13,549 nt of DNA from Clostridia bacterium (GTDB lineage: Bacteria > Bacillota_A > Clostridia > Oscillospirales > CAG-272). Made by a program: the position numbers and the translations under genes. Where the stretch lies: NCBI GenBank assembly GCA_017500625.1, contig JAFVYX010000218.1, positions 1-13,549 on the forward strand, read 5' to 3'. Of the stretch, positions 7,084 through 13,116 are shown one piece after another. The notes beneath the pieces were generated by a model. That model searched no databases, was not told the origin of the DNA, and saw only the letters and a list, made by a program, of their open reading frames with translations. How positions within the stretch are numbered: position 1 is the first letter of the stretch; each line of letters begins with the position of its first letter.

Positions 7084-8175
7084 TTATGCCTTCAGGTAGT
7101 CGGTGCCGAAGCGGAGCGCCAGAAGGTCGCAAAGGGCGAGCGCCACGGCGCTGTCCACCACCACGCGGGCGCGGTGAACGATCGCGGGATCGTGCCGCCC
7201 CTCAATGAGGAGCTTGGCCTCGGTCATCGTGGCAAGGTCGAGCGTCTTTTGCTCCTTGTAGATCGAGGGCGTGGGCTTGACGGCGGTACGGACGATGAGG
7301 GGGGCTCCCGTGGTGATGCCTCCGAGAATGCCGCCCGAGCGGTTGGTGGCGGTGGTCACGGTACCGTCTTTCACGACAAAGGGATCGTTGGCGGTGCTGC
7401 CGCGCATCTCGGCCAGGGCAAACCCGTCACCGAATTCCACGCCCTTGACGGCGGGGATCGAAAAGAGAATGTGGGAGAGGACGCCCTCCACCGTGTCAAA
7501 CCACGGCTCACCCACGCCACCGGGCAGCCCCGTGACGGCGGTCTCAAGGACGCCGCCCACGCTGTCGCCCTCAGCGCGTGCCGCCTCGATCGCGGCCTTC
7601 ATGCCCTCGCCCGCGGCCTCGTCCAGGACGCCGAAATCGCGCCCGTCCAGGACGTCAAGATCGGCCGCCACGTCAAGGAAGCGGCGGTCGGAGACGCCAC
7701 CGCAGGCGGCAATATGCGTACCGATGCGGATCCCTCGCGCCGAAAGCGCGGAAAGCGCCACCGCTCCCGCGGCGACCAGCCCCGCCGTGATACGGCCCGA
7801 GAAGTGACCGCCACCGCGCTCGTCGGCGTAGTCGTGGTACTTGAGGAGCGCCGTGTAATCGGCGTGTCCCGGGCGGGGAAGCGTGCGGAGCTTTTGGTAG
7901 TCGCCGCTCCGCGTGTCGGTGTTTTCAATAAGAAGGGTGATGGGCGTGCCCGTGGTGAGGCCGTCCCTCACGCCGCTGACGATCCTTACCTCGTCGGGCT
8001 CGCGGCGCTTGGTGGAGAGTGCGGCCGGCCCCTGGCGCCGTAGCATCTGGCGGCGCATAAATTGCTCGTCGATCGGGATCCCCGGTGCCATGCCGTCCAG
8101 CACCGCACCGATCGCCGCGCCGTGGCTCTCGCCGAACAGCGTGACGGTCACCGAACTGCCAAAGGTATTTTTCAT
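7084..8175 (-). CDS. aroC: Chorismate synthase
   Basis: Last common step: EPSP to chorismate by an FMN-dependent anti-1,4 elimination. The protein has 363 residues, typical of bacterial enzymes. Motifs are GESHG (15-19), RPGHADYT (101-108), RGGGHFSGR (120-128) with a conserved histidine, EFGDGF (247-252), NRSGGILGG (278-286) and GRHDP (326-330). No extra flavin reductase domain is seen, so it should be the monofunctional type needing externally reduced FMN. ATG 8175 overlaps the aroB stop as ATGA. A 42-bp gap, the largest inside the aromatic block, separates it from aroE/aroK. Confidence 0.96.
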   Translation of the reverse strand: MKNTFGSSVTVTLFGESHGAAIGAVLDGMAPGIPIDEQFMRRQMLRRQGPAALSTKRREPDEVRIVSGVRDGLTTGTPITLLIENTDTRSGDYQKLRTLPRPGHADYTALLKYHDYADERGGGHFSGRITAGLVAAGAVALSALSARGIRIGTHIAACGGVSDRRFLDVAADLDVLDGRDFGVLDEAAGEGMKAAIEAARAEGDSVGGVLETAVTGLPGGVGEPWFDTVEGVLSHILFSIPAVKGVEFGDGFALAEMRGSTANDPFVVKDGTVTTATNRSGGILGGITTGAPLIVRTAVKPTPSIYKEQKTLDLATMTEAKLLIEGRHDPAIVHRARVVVDSAVALALCDLLALRFGTDYLKA

Positions 8176-9185
8176 CGTGTCATCTCCTTGCGCACCAGGG
8201 AGAAGAATTCCTCAAGCGTACAGCGGCGCTCCTCGAATTCTCCGATCCTCGGTACGTAAATATAGCGGATGCTGTTACCGCTGGCCTTTTTGTCGTGGGC
8301 GACGGGGGCCAGCACCTCGTCAACGGGGATATCGGCGCTTGTCGGGAGCCCCGCCTTCCGAAGAAGGGGAACGAGCCGCGCCCGCACCTCCTTTTCGCAA
8401 AGGGGCAGCATGCCGAGCGCCACGCACTCACCGTGAAGGAGCCCCGAGAGCGAGGCGGCGCTCTCATAGCCGTGCCCCAGCGTGTGGCCAAAGTTCAGAA
8501 CGCGGCGCAGGCCTCCCTCACGCTCGTCCGCCTCCACCACGGCTCGCTTGATCTCAAGCGAGCCGACAATGATCTCGTCAAGGATCGCCTCAAGCGGCTC
8601 ACGCTCCATGCGCTCAAAAAGCGCGGCGTCCGAGGTGGCGGCCATCTTGATGGCCTCGGCAAGCCCCGCCGAAAGCTGGCGGGCGGGCAGGGTGGCCAGC
8701 ACCTCGGGATCGATCAGCACGGCCCGCGGCTGGTGAAAGGCCCCGACCGAGTTCTTGACACCGTCAAGGTTGACGGCCGTCTTCCCCCCGACCGAGGAGT
8801 CCACCTGCGAAAGGAGGGTTGTCGGAACGTTATAAAAATCAATGCCGCGCATATAGGTGGCGGCGGCAAACCCCGCAAGATCGCCGACCACCCCACCGCC
8901 GACCGCCACCACGGCGTCGGTACGGGTAAAGCCCGCGCGGAGCATGGTGGTGAGCAGCCGCTCCAGTGTGGCCAGGGATTTGCTCCCCTCGCCCGCGGGA
9001 ACGCGCACAAGCGTCGGCCGTGCGGCCGCGCTTACCACCGCCTCGGCATAGGCGGCGGGCACGCCCTCGTCGGTCACCACCAGAACGCGGCGGTCAAGGG
9101 GGAAGATCTCTCCCACCGAGGAAAGCAGCCCGCGCTCCACGTGAATGTCGTAGGCGGTATCCCGAAGCTTAACGGTCAGTTTCAT
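8172..9185 (-). CDS. aroB: 3-dehydroquinate synthase
   Basis: Second shikimate step, an NAD- and zinc- or cobalt-dependent cyclisation of DAHP. Starting at ATG 9185 gives 337 residues beginning MKLTVKLRDTAYDIHVERG, the expected beta-strand start. An in-frame start at 9248 would add 21 non-homologous residues overlapping pheA and is rejected. Seen are GEGSKS (65-70), GGGVVGD (96-102), QVDSSVGGKTAVN (127-139), metal ligands E177 (LAEAIK), H234 (NFGHTLGH) and H251 (HGE), and HDKK (297-300). The ribosome binding site is weak (GAG about 8 nt upstream), so translation may depend on coupling to pheA, whose stop lies 13 bp upstream. Confidence 0.95.
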   Translation of the reverse strand: MKLTVKLRDTAYDIHVERGLLSSVGEIFPLDRRVLVVTDEGVPAAYAEAVVSAAARPTLVRVPAGEGSKSLATLERLLTTMLRAGFTRTDAVVAVGGGVVGDLAGFAAATYMRGIDFYNVPTTLLSQVDSSVGGKTAVNLDGVKNSVGAFHQPRAVLIDPEVLATLPARQLSAGLAEAIKMAATSDAALFERMEREPLEAILDEIIVGSLEIKRAVVEADEREGGLRRVLNFGHTLGHGYESAASLSGLLHGECVALGMLPLCEKEVRARLVPLLRKAGLPTSADIPVDEVLAPVAHDKKASGNSIRYIYVPRIGEFEERRCTLEEFFSLVRKEMTR

Positions 9186-9198
9186 ACAAAGCTCGCTT

Positions 9199-10290
9199 TC
9201 AAAGAGTGGCGGGATAGCGGAAGCTGCCAAGGACCTTGAGGCGGTCACAGCAGCGTGTCAGCTCACCGAGCATGCATTTGCCGTCGTCGGTGTAGAGGTC
9301 CCCCTCCAGCTCTACGTAGAAATAATACTGCCACAGCAGCTCCTTCATCGGGCGTGAGCGCAGGCAGCGCATGTTGTAGCCGTGTGCGCCGATGATGTTG
9401 ATGGCCTCGGCCAGAGAGCCCGCCTCGTTGCGGACGGTGAACAGCAGGATCGAATGCTTGTCCTTGGCGGTATCGACCGCCGCCGCGCGTGAAAGCACGG
9501 CAAAGCGTGTGGTGTTGATCCCCGTCTCGTTGATGTGGCGCGCAAGGACCGAGAGCCCGTAAAGTGCGGCGGTCTCCTCGCTGGCAATGGCGGCCACGTG
9601 AATGTCGTTTTCCTCGGCCACGGTGCGCGCCGCCAGCGCGGTATTCTCGGCCTCGCGCGTTTTATAGCCGTTGCCGCGCAGGAAGGAGGCGCATTGCGCC
9701 AGGGCCTGCGGGTGGCTGACCACCTCACGGATATCGGCAAGCGTTGCCCCCCTGGGCGCCAGAAGGTGGTGGGTGATGCTGAAATCGTAAACGCCGTTTA
9801 CGGCAAGCGTGCCCGAGAAAAGGCGGTCAATGACCTGTCCGACCTCACCCGCCGTGCTGTTCTCGATCGGAAGCACGGCCACGTCGCAGTCTCCCGAGAG
9901 GGCGGCATCGTAGGCGGCGTTGAAATCGGGGAACGGCACGCACTCGGCCTCGGGGAAGATCCTGTGCGCGGCAATGGAGGCAAACGCCCCCTCGATCCCC
10001 GCAAAGGCCACCCGCATACCAAAGAGACGGGAACGCTGATAGTGGCGGGAGGCCGCCATGGCGGACTGCAGGAATTCCACGTAGTAGGGGCGCATCGCCT
10101 CGTCCTCCACAAGGACGGAGTTTTTACGGATCACCGCTTCCTCCCGTACCGTATCAAGGATCGGAAGACCGTGCGACCTCTTGTAGTCGGCCACGTCCTC
10201 GACGGCCCGCATGCGGCGAACGAAAAGAGCCGCCATCTCGCGATCGACGGCATCGATCTCCTGCCTTGCTTTTTCCAGCTTGTCCTTCAT
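9199..10290 (-). CDS. pheA: Bifunctional chorismate mutase / prephenate dehydratase (P-protein)
   Basis: Converts chorismate to prephenate and then to phenylpyruvate, the route to phenylalanine. Three parts are visible in 363 residues: an AroQ-type helical chorismate mutase (about 1-85, with EIDAVDREMAALFVRRM); the dehydratase lobes (about 92-267, with GIEGAFA 98-104, PIENSTAGEV 141-150, SHPQAL 192-197 and the catalytic NTTRF at 259-263); and a C-terminal ACT domain (about 280-355) for phenylalanine feedback. In the ACT domain the usual GAL and ESRP motifs appear as GSL and RSRP. ATG 10290 is chosen because GAGG lies 8 nt upstream; GTG 10308 lacks a binding site. It is the promoter-proximal gene, with a leader of roughly 45 nt and no visible leader peptide or attenuator. 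Confidence 0.95.
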   Translation of the reverse strand: MKDKLEKARQEIDAVDREMAALFVRRMRAVEDVADYKRSHGLPILDTVREEAVIRKNSVLVEDEAMRPYYVEFLQSAMAASRHYQRSRLFGMRVAFAGIEGAFASIAAHRIFPEAECVPFPDFNAAYDAALSGDCDVAVLPIENSTAGEVGQVIDRLFSGTLAVNGVYDFSITHHLLAPRGATLADIREVVSHPQALAQCASFLRGNGYKTREAENTALAARTVAEENDIHVAAIASEETAALYGLSVLARHINETGINTTRFAVLSRAAAVDTAKDKHSILLFTVRNEAGSLAEAINIIGAHGYNMRCLRSRPMKELLWQYYFYVELEGDLYTDDGKCMLGELTRCCDRLKVLGSFRYPATL

Positions 10291-10341
10291 TGCTTCTACC
10301 TCGCGCACGCGCTCACGCGTATTGTTTAAGAATTAAAAATT

Positions 10342-10370
10342 ATTATACACCAAATGCTACGGTTTGTAAA
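10342..10370 (-). promoter_or_regulatory. Sigma-A-type promoter of the pheA-aro operon
   Basis: On the minus strand TTTACA (10365-10370) and TATAAT (10342-10347) are separated by 17 nt, close to the housekeeping consensus. Transcription would start near 10335, leaving a leader of about 45 nt to pheA. No other comparable promoter was seen between the tightly spaced downstream genes. Confidence 0.85.
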
Positions 10371-10657
10371 GGGGGGAATTGTAAAAAATGAAAAATAGGG
10401 AGCCGTGGCGAAAGGCGCCTCGCATATCCTTAAAGGATCGCCGCTGGCCGATTGACGGATTTTGTCATAGAATGCCACGTCTCCGCCAAAAACACAGATA
10501 GGTGCAAAGTTTTCTTGTCGTATTTTCTTCTGTGCTTCTCTCAAAAGGGAAAATTGGCGAGAAAAATGGGCGCTATGGCCGATCCCTCTACGGTGGTGAT
10601 CGACGGAGCGCATAAAATATTAATAGGTAGAATAATGGTGAAAATTTTCGCTTTCTG
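10371..10657. other. Central part of the divergent pheA/uraA intergenic region, no gene recognised
   Basis: About 290 bp, more AT-rich than its surroundings, between the two promoters. I see no convincing gene. A minus-strand open frame starting at 10613 has no ribosome binding site and runs through the pheA promoter. The notable element is an imperfect hairpin, listed separately. The rest could hold operator sites for either operon or a degenerate intergenic repeat, but no specific site is recognisable. Confidence 0.5.
10385..10448 (-). terminator. Possible hairpin/terminator-like structure between divergent promoters
   Basis: Bases 10402-10411 (GCCGTGGCGA) pair with 10438-10448 (TCGCCGCTGGC) with one bulged T and one G-T pair. 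On the minus strand the stem is followed by CTATTTTTCATTTTTT. No known minus-strand gene lies upstream to be terminated, so it may end an unannotated small RNA or be a repeat or regulatory structure. The run of T begins several bases after the stem, which weakens the call. Confidence 0.3.
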
Positions 10658-10686
10658 TTGACTTTCCTCCGTGCGTGTGCTACAAT
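10658..10686 (+). promoter_or_regulatory. Sigma-A-type promoter of uraA-upp
   Basis: TTGACT (10658-10663) and TACAAT (10681-10686) with a 17-nt spacer. Expected transcription start is near 10693, giving a leader of about 50 nt before uraA. Confidence 0.85.
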
Positions 10687-10696
10687 GATTGGCAGG

Positions 10697-10712
10697 TGCC
10701 GACCGTTCGGCA
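10697..10712 (+). promoter_or_regulatory. Small hairpin at the very 5' end of the uraA leader
   Basis: TGCCGA and TCGGCA form a perfect 6-bp stem with a CCGT loop, a few nucleotides after the predicted transcription start. It is not followed by a T run, so it is not a terminator, and I do not see the PyrR-binding loop consensus. It may stabilise the 5' end or be an operator on the DNA. Confidence 0.4.
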
Positions 10713-10743
10713 TCAAAACAAAGTCATTTTGGAGGAAACATCT

Positions 10744-12144
10744 ATGGAGTCCAAGCTTATCTACGGTGTGAAGGACAGACCCGGTCTTTGGAAGACCATC
10801 GTCTTTGCACTCCAGCAGGTCCTCGCAATCCTGGCGGCGACCATCGTCGTTCCCGTCATCATCAACGGCAATACGGCGCAGCTCGTTGCTGACGGCGCGC
10901 TTACCTTCCAGTCGCAGATGTCGCAGTCGGCGGCGCTCTTCGGTGCCGGCGTCGGTACGATCGTTTATCTTCTTTTCACCAAGTTCAAGAGCCCCGTCTT
11001 CCTTGGCAGCTCGTTTGCCTTCCTCGGCTCGATGACCGCCGCCTTTGCGGGTGCCGTCAGCGCCGCGGCGGGCTACCTCGGCCTGATCATCGGTGCGATC
11101 CTTGCGGGCCTTGTGTACGTGATCATCGCCATTGTTGTCAAGTATGCCGGTGTTAAATGGATCAATAAGATCATGCCTGCCGCCGTCATCGGGCCGACGG
11201 TTGCGGTCATCGGTCTTTCTCTTGCGGGGAACGCCGTGGGTGACCTCAGCAAGGGCGGTGTTGCCACCACCAACCCCTATATCGCTCTTGTCTGCGGCCT
11301 GGTCACGCTGGCCACCGTCATCTTCTGCTCGGTCTACGGTAAGAAGATGATGAAGATCATTCCCTTCATTATCGGCATCGGCGCCGGCTACGTGGTCGCG
11401 GCGATCTTCACCCTTATCGGTGAGCTTGCCGACGTTCCCGAGCTTCTCGTCATCAACTTCGGCCTTTTCAAGAACATGAGCTGGCTCCCCGAGTTTACCT
11501 TCGTTGAGGCCTTTGGCGGCTTCTCCGGCCTCACTCCCTCCTACTTTGTCACCGTCCTTGTGGCGTACGTTCCCGTTGCCTTCGTCGTTTTTGCCGAGCA
11601 TCTGGCCGACCACAAGAACATCTCCTCCATCATCGGCACCGACCTCACCGAGGATCCCTGCCTGCACCGCACTCTGCTCGGTGACGGTGTCGGCTCGATG
11701 GCGGGTGCCTTCTTCGGCGGCTGCCCCAACACCACCTACGGTGAGAGCGTTGGCTGCGTGGCCATCACCCGCAACGCCTCGGTCGTCACCATCTTCACGG
11801 CGGCCATCATCTGCATCGTGTCGGCGTTCTTCGCCCCCTTCGTTACTCTGCTCGCCACCAGTCCCTCCTGCGTTATGGGCGGTGTCTGCTTCACGCTGTA
11901 CGGCTTTATCGCCGTTTCGGGTCTGAAGATGATCCAGAAGGTCGATCTTAACAAGAACCACAACCTCTTTACCGTTTCCGTGATCCTGATCGCGGGTGTT
12001 GGCGGCATGGTCCTCAGCATCGGCAAGGTCACCGTCACCTCGGTTGCCTGTGCTCTGATCCTCGGTATCCTCGCCAACCTCCTCACCTCCAAAGCCGCCA
12101 AGGCCGATGAGGCTGCCACCAAGGACGCTCCTACGGAGGAGTGA
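10744..12144 (+). CDS. uraA: Uracil permease, NCS2 family (UraA-like)
   Basis: Integral membrane uracil importer, probably proton-coupled, of the nucleobase-cation symporter 2 family. It has 466 residues with about 14 hydrophobic segments from residue 17 to 447 and a charged, alanine-rich tail. Family signatures include SPVFLGSSFAFL (83-94), VFAEHLADHKNISSIIGTDL (282-301) with the substrate-binding glutamate E285, and GGCPNTTYGESVG (325-337) with E334. GGCPNTTYGE differs from the E. coli GGPPNTTYGE by one residue. ATG 10744 has GGAGG 8 nt upstream; an in-frame GTG at 10675 lies inside the promoter and is rejected. It ends one base before the upp ATG, forming a transport-plus-capture pair. Specificity for uracil rather than xanthine is supported by motif similarity and by upp. 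Confidence 0.93.
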   Translation: MESKLIYGVKDRPGLWKTIVFALQQVLAILAATIVVPVIINGNTAQLVADGALTFQSQMSQSAALFGAGVGTIVYLLFTKFKSPVFLGSSFAFLGSMTAAFAGAVSAAAGYLGLIIGAILAGLVYVIIAIVVKYAGVKWINKIMPAAVIGPTVAVIGLSLAGNAVGDLSKGGVATTNPYIALVCGLVTLATVIFCSVYGKKMMKIIPFIIGIGAGYVVAAIFTLIGELADVPELLVINFGLFKNMSWLPEFTFVEAFGGFSGLTPSYFVTVLVAYVPVAFVVFAEHLADHKNISSIIGTDLTEDPCLHRTLLGDGVGSMAGAFFGGCPNTTYGESVGCVAITRNASVVTIFTAAIICIVSAFFAPFVTLLATSPSCVMGGVCFTLYGFIAVSGLKMIQKVDLNKNHNLFTVSVILIAGVGGMVLSIGKVTVTSVACALILGILANLLTSKAAKADEAATKDAPTEE

Positions 12145-12145
12145 T

Positions 12146-12787
12146 ATGAAAAATTATGACAACGTGGTCATCTTCGACCACCCCCTGATCCGTCATAAGA
12201 TCGCCATTCTCCGTGACGAGAACACCAGCATGAAGGAATTCCGTGAGCTGGTGGAGGAGATCACCACGCTCATGACCTACGAGTGCCTGAAGGACGGTGT
12301 CCCCACCACCGAGCGCGAGGTCAAGACCCCTCTGGAGGTCTGCACCCAGCGCGTGGTCAAGGACAATGCGATCGTCATCGTGCCGATCCTGCGCGCCGGC
12401 CTCGGTATGGTCAACGGTATCCACGTCCTCTTCCCCTCGGCGCGTGTCGGTCACATCGGCATGTACCGCGATGAGGAGACCTTTGAGCCGCAGACCTACT
12501 ATTGCAAGCTCCCCGACGGCATCGAGGACAAGCTGGTCCTTGTCGTCGATCCGATGCTTGCCACGGGCGGCAGCGCGTGTGACGCCATTCGCCTCTTGAA
12601 GGCGCGCGGCTGCAAGCACATCAAGTTCATGGCCATCATCGGTGCGCCCGTCGGCGTTTCCCGTGTGGCGGAGGAGCACCCCGACGTCAACATCTACGTG
12701 TCGACCCTCGACCGTGAGCTGAACGAGAAGGGCTACATTCTTCCCGGCCTTGGAGATGCCGGTGACCGTCTCTTCGGCACGAAGTAA
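12146..12787 (+). CDS. upp: Uracil phosphoribosyltransferase
   Basis: Makes UMP from uracil and PRPP, trapping imported uracil. It has 213 residues, close to the usual 208-210. Seen are FDHPLIRHKIA (10-20), ILRAGLGM (81-88), the PRPP loop VVDPMLATGGS (133-143) and the uracil-binding YILPGLGDAGDR (197-208) followed by LFGT. ATG 12146 starts one base after the uraA stop, and GGAGGA at 12135-12140 within the end of uraA serves as its binding site. A frame extension upstream would read the end of uraA and is not used. Its transcript probably ends at the hairpins just downstream. Confidence 0.96.
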   Translation: MKNYDNVVIFDHPLIRHKIAILRDENTSMKEFRELVEEITTLMTYECLKDGVPTTEREVKTPLEVCTQRVVKDNAIVIVPILRAGLGMVNGIHVLFPSARVGHIGMYRDEETFEPQTYYCKLPDGIEDKLVLVVDPMLATGGSACDAIRLLKARGCKHIKFMAIIGAPVGVSRVAEEHPDVNIYVSTLDRELNEKGYILPGLGDAGDRLFGTK

Positions 12788-12810
12788 GGCCGGTGATTTT
12801 CGGCATAACC

Positions 12811-12848
12811 GAAAGGGAGCAACTGCGGTTGCTCCCTTTCTCTTTCCG
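12811..12848 (+). terminator. Terminator-like hairpin after upp (repeat copy 1)
   Basis: A 13-bp perfect stem, GAAAGGGAGCAAC (12811-12823) with GTTGCTCCCTTTC (12828-12840), loop TGCG, followed by TCTTTCC. It begins 24 bp after the upp stop. The T run is interrupted, so strength is uncertain. Confidence 0.7.
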
Positions 12849-12895
12849 ACCGCCACCGCTTGACGTACGCCCGGTACGCCGTCGGGCGGCGGTCG
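12847..12895. repeat. Imperfect palindrome inside repeat copy 1
   Basis: CGACCGCC (12847-12854) pairs with GGCGGTCG (12888-12895), and an inner CGTAC/GTACG (12864-12868 and 12874-12878) closes a 5-nt loop. It recurs in copy 2 at 12981-13029 with one arm base changed (7 bp outer stem). It resembles REP-type intergenic palindromes in general form, but I cannot name a family. Confidence 0.65.
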
Positions 12896-12944
12896 AAAAT
12901 TTCTACTCGAAAATCCCTCGGCCTTGCCTTCGCTTGGCATAACC

Positions 12945-12982
12945 GAAAGGGAACAACTGCGGTTGCTCCCTTTCTCTTTTCG
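12945..12982 (+). terminator. Second terminator-like hairpin (repeat copy 2)
   Basis: Same hairpin as in copy 1, with one A-C mismatch (GGGAACAAC against GTTGCTCCC), loop TGCG, followed by TCTTTTC. It would act as a back-up terminator for upp. Confidence 0.6.
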
Positions 12983-13069
12983 ACCGCCACCGCTTGACGT
13001 ACGCCCGGTACGCCGTCGGGCGGCGGTCAAAAATTTCTGCTCGAAAATCCCTCGGCCTTGCCTTCGCTT

Positions 13070-13112
13070 GGCATAACCGAAAAAGGAGCAATCGAAGTTG
13101 CTCCTTTTTTCT
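13070..13112. repeat. Third, partial and diverged copy of the 134-bp repeat start
   Basis: It begins GGCATAACCGAAA at exactly another 134 bp. It keeps the hairpin layout but with different stem bases (AAAAAGGAGCAA) and loop. It ends before the palindrome, where the synthetase gene begins. Compensated arm changes fit selection on the hairpin or a separate origin of this copy. Confidence 0.75.
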
Positions 13113-13116
13113 TTTT
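13080..13116. terminator. Bidirectional rho-independent terminator between convergent genes
   Basis: AAAAAGGAGCAA (13080-13091) pairs with TTGCTCCTTTTT (13098-13109) around loop TCGAAG. On the plus strand it is followed by T and CTTTTT; on the minus strand the stem itself ends in TTTTT. It lies directly after the synthetase stop codon, so it can end that transcript as well as read-through from upp. Confidence 0.85.

Larger units (their letters stand above)
12802..13069. repeat. 134-bp tandem direct repeat, two full copies
   Basis: Copy 1 is 12802-12935 and copy 2 is 12936-13069, both starting GGCATAACCGAAAGGGA. By eye they differ at four substitutions and no indels (about 97% identical). Each copy contains a terminator-like hairpin, an imperfect palindrome of about 49 bp with outer arms GACCGCC/GGCGGTC and inner GTAC/GTAC, and a conserved tail ending CTTGCCTTCGCTT. 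Most of the 327-bp gap between upp and the converging synthetase gene is this array. Long minus-strand open frames across it carry no recognisable protein and are taken as chance. Confidence 0.92.

Noticed and set aside
9186..9248. Longer aroB with 21 extra N-terminal residues
   Set aside because: The extension overlaps the end of pheA, has no binding site and no family similarity; ATG 9185 gives the standard N-terminus.
10326..10613. Minus-strand open frame of 95 codons in the pheA/uraA intergenic region
   Set aside because: No ribosome binding site at the ATG, no recognisable domain, and it runs across the pheA promoter -35 and -10 boxes; better explained as non-coding.
10675..10743. Longer uraA starting at an upstream GTG
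   Set aside because: The codon lies between the -35 and -10 boxes, upstream of the predicted transcription start, while ATG 10744 has GGAGG at ideal spacing.
10588..11961. Very long minus-strand open frame (457 codons) opposite uraA
   Set aside because: It is antisense to a clear NCS2 permease; its composition (Asp, Gly, His, Arg-rich, few hydrophobics) is the usual shadow of a GC-rich membrane protein gene.
12731..13091. Minus-strand open frames running through the repeat (arginine-rich, repeated peptide)
   Set aside because: They exist only because the 134-bp repeat is GC-rich and stop-poor; they cross terminator hairpins and have no ribosome binding site or domain.
12802..13112. CRISPR-like array
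   Set aside because: Only two to three units with a 134-bp period, nearly identical throughout with no unique spacers; it is a tandem duplication of a structured intergenic unit.
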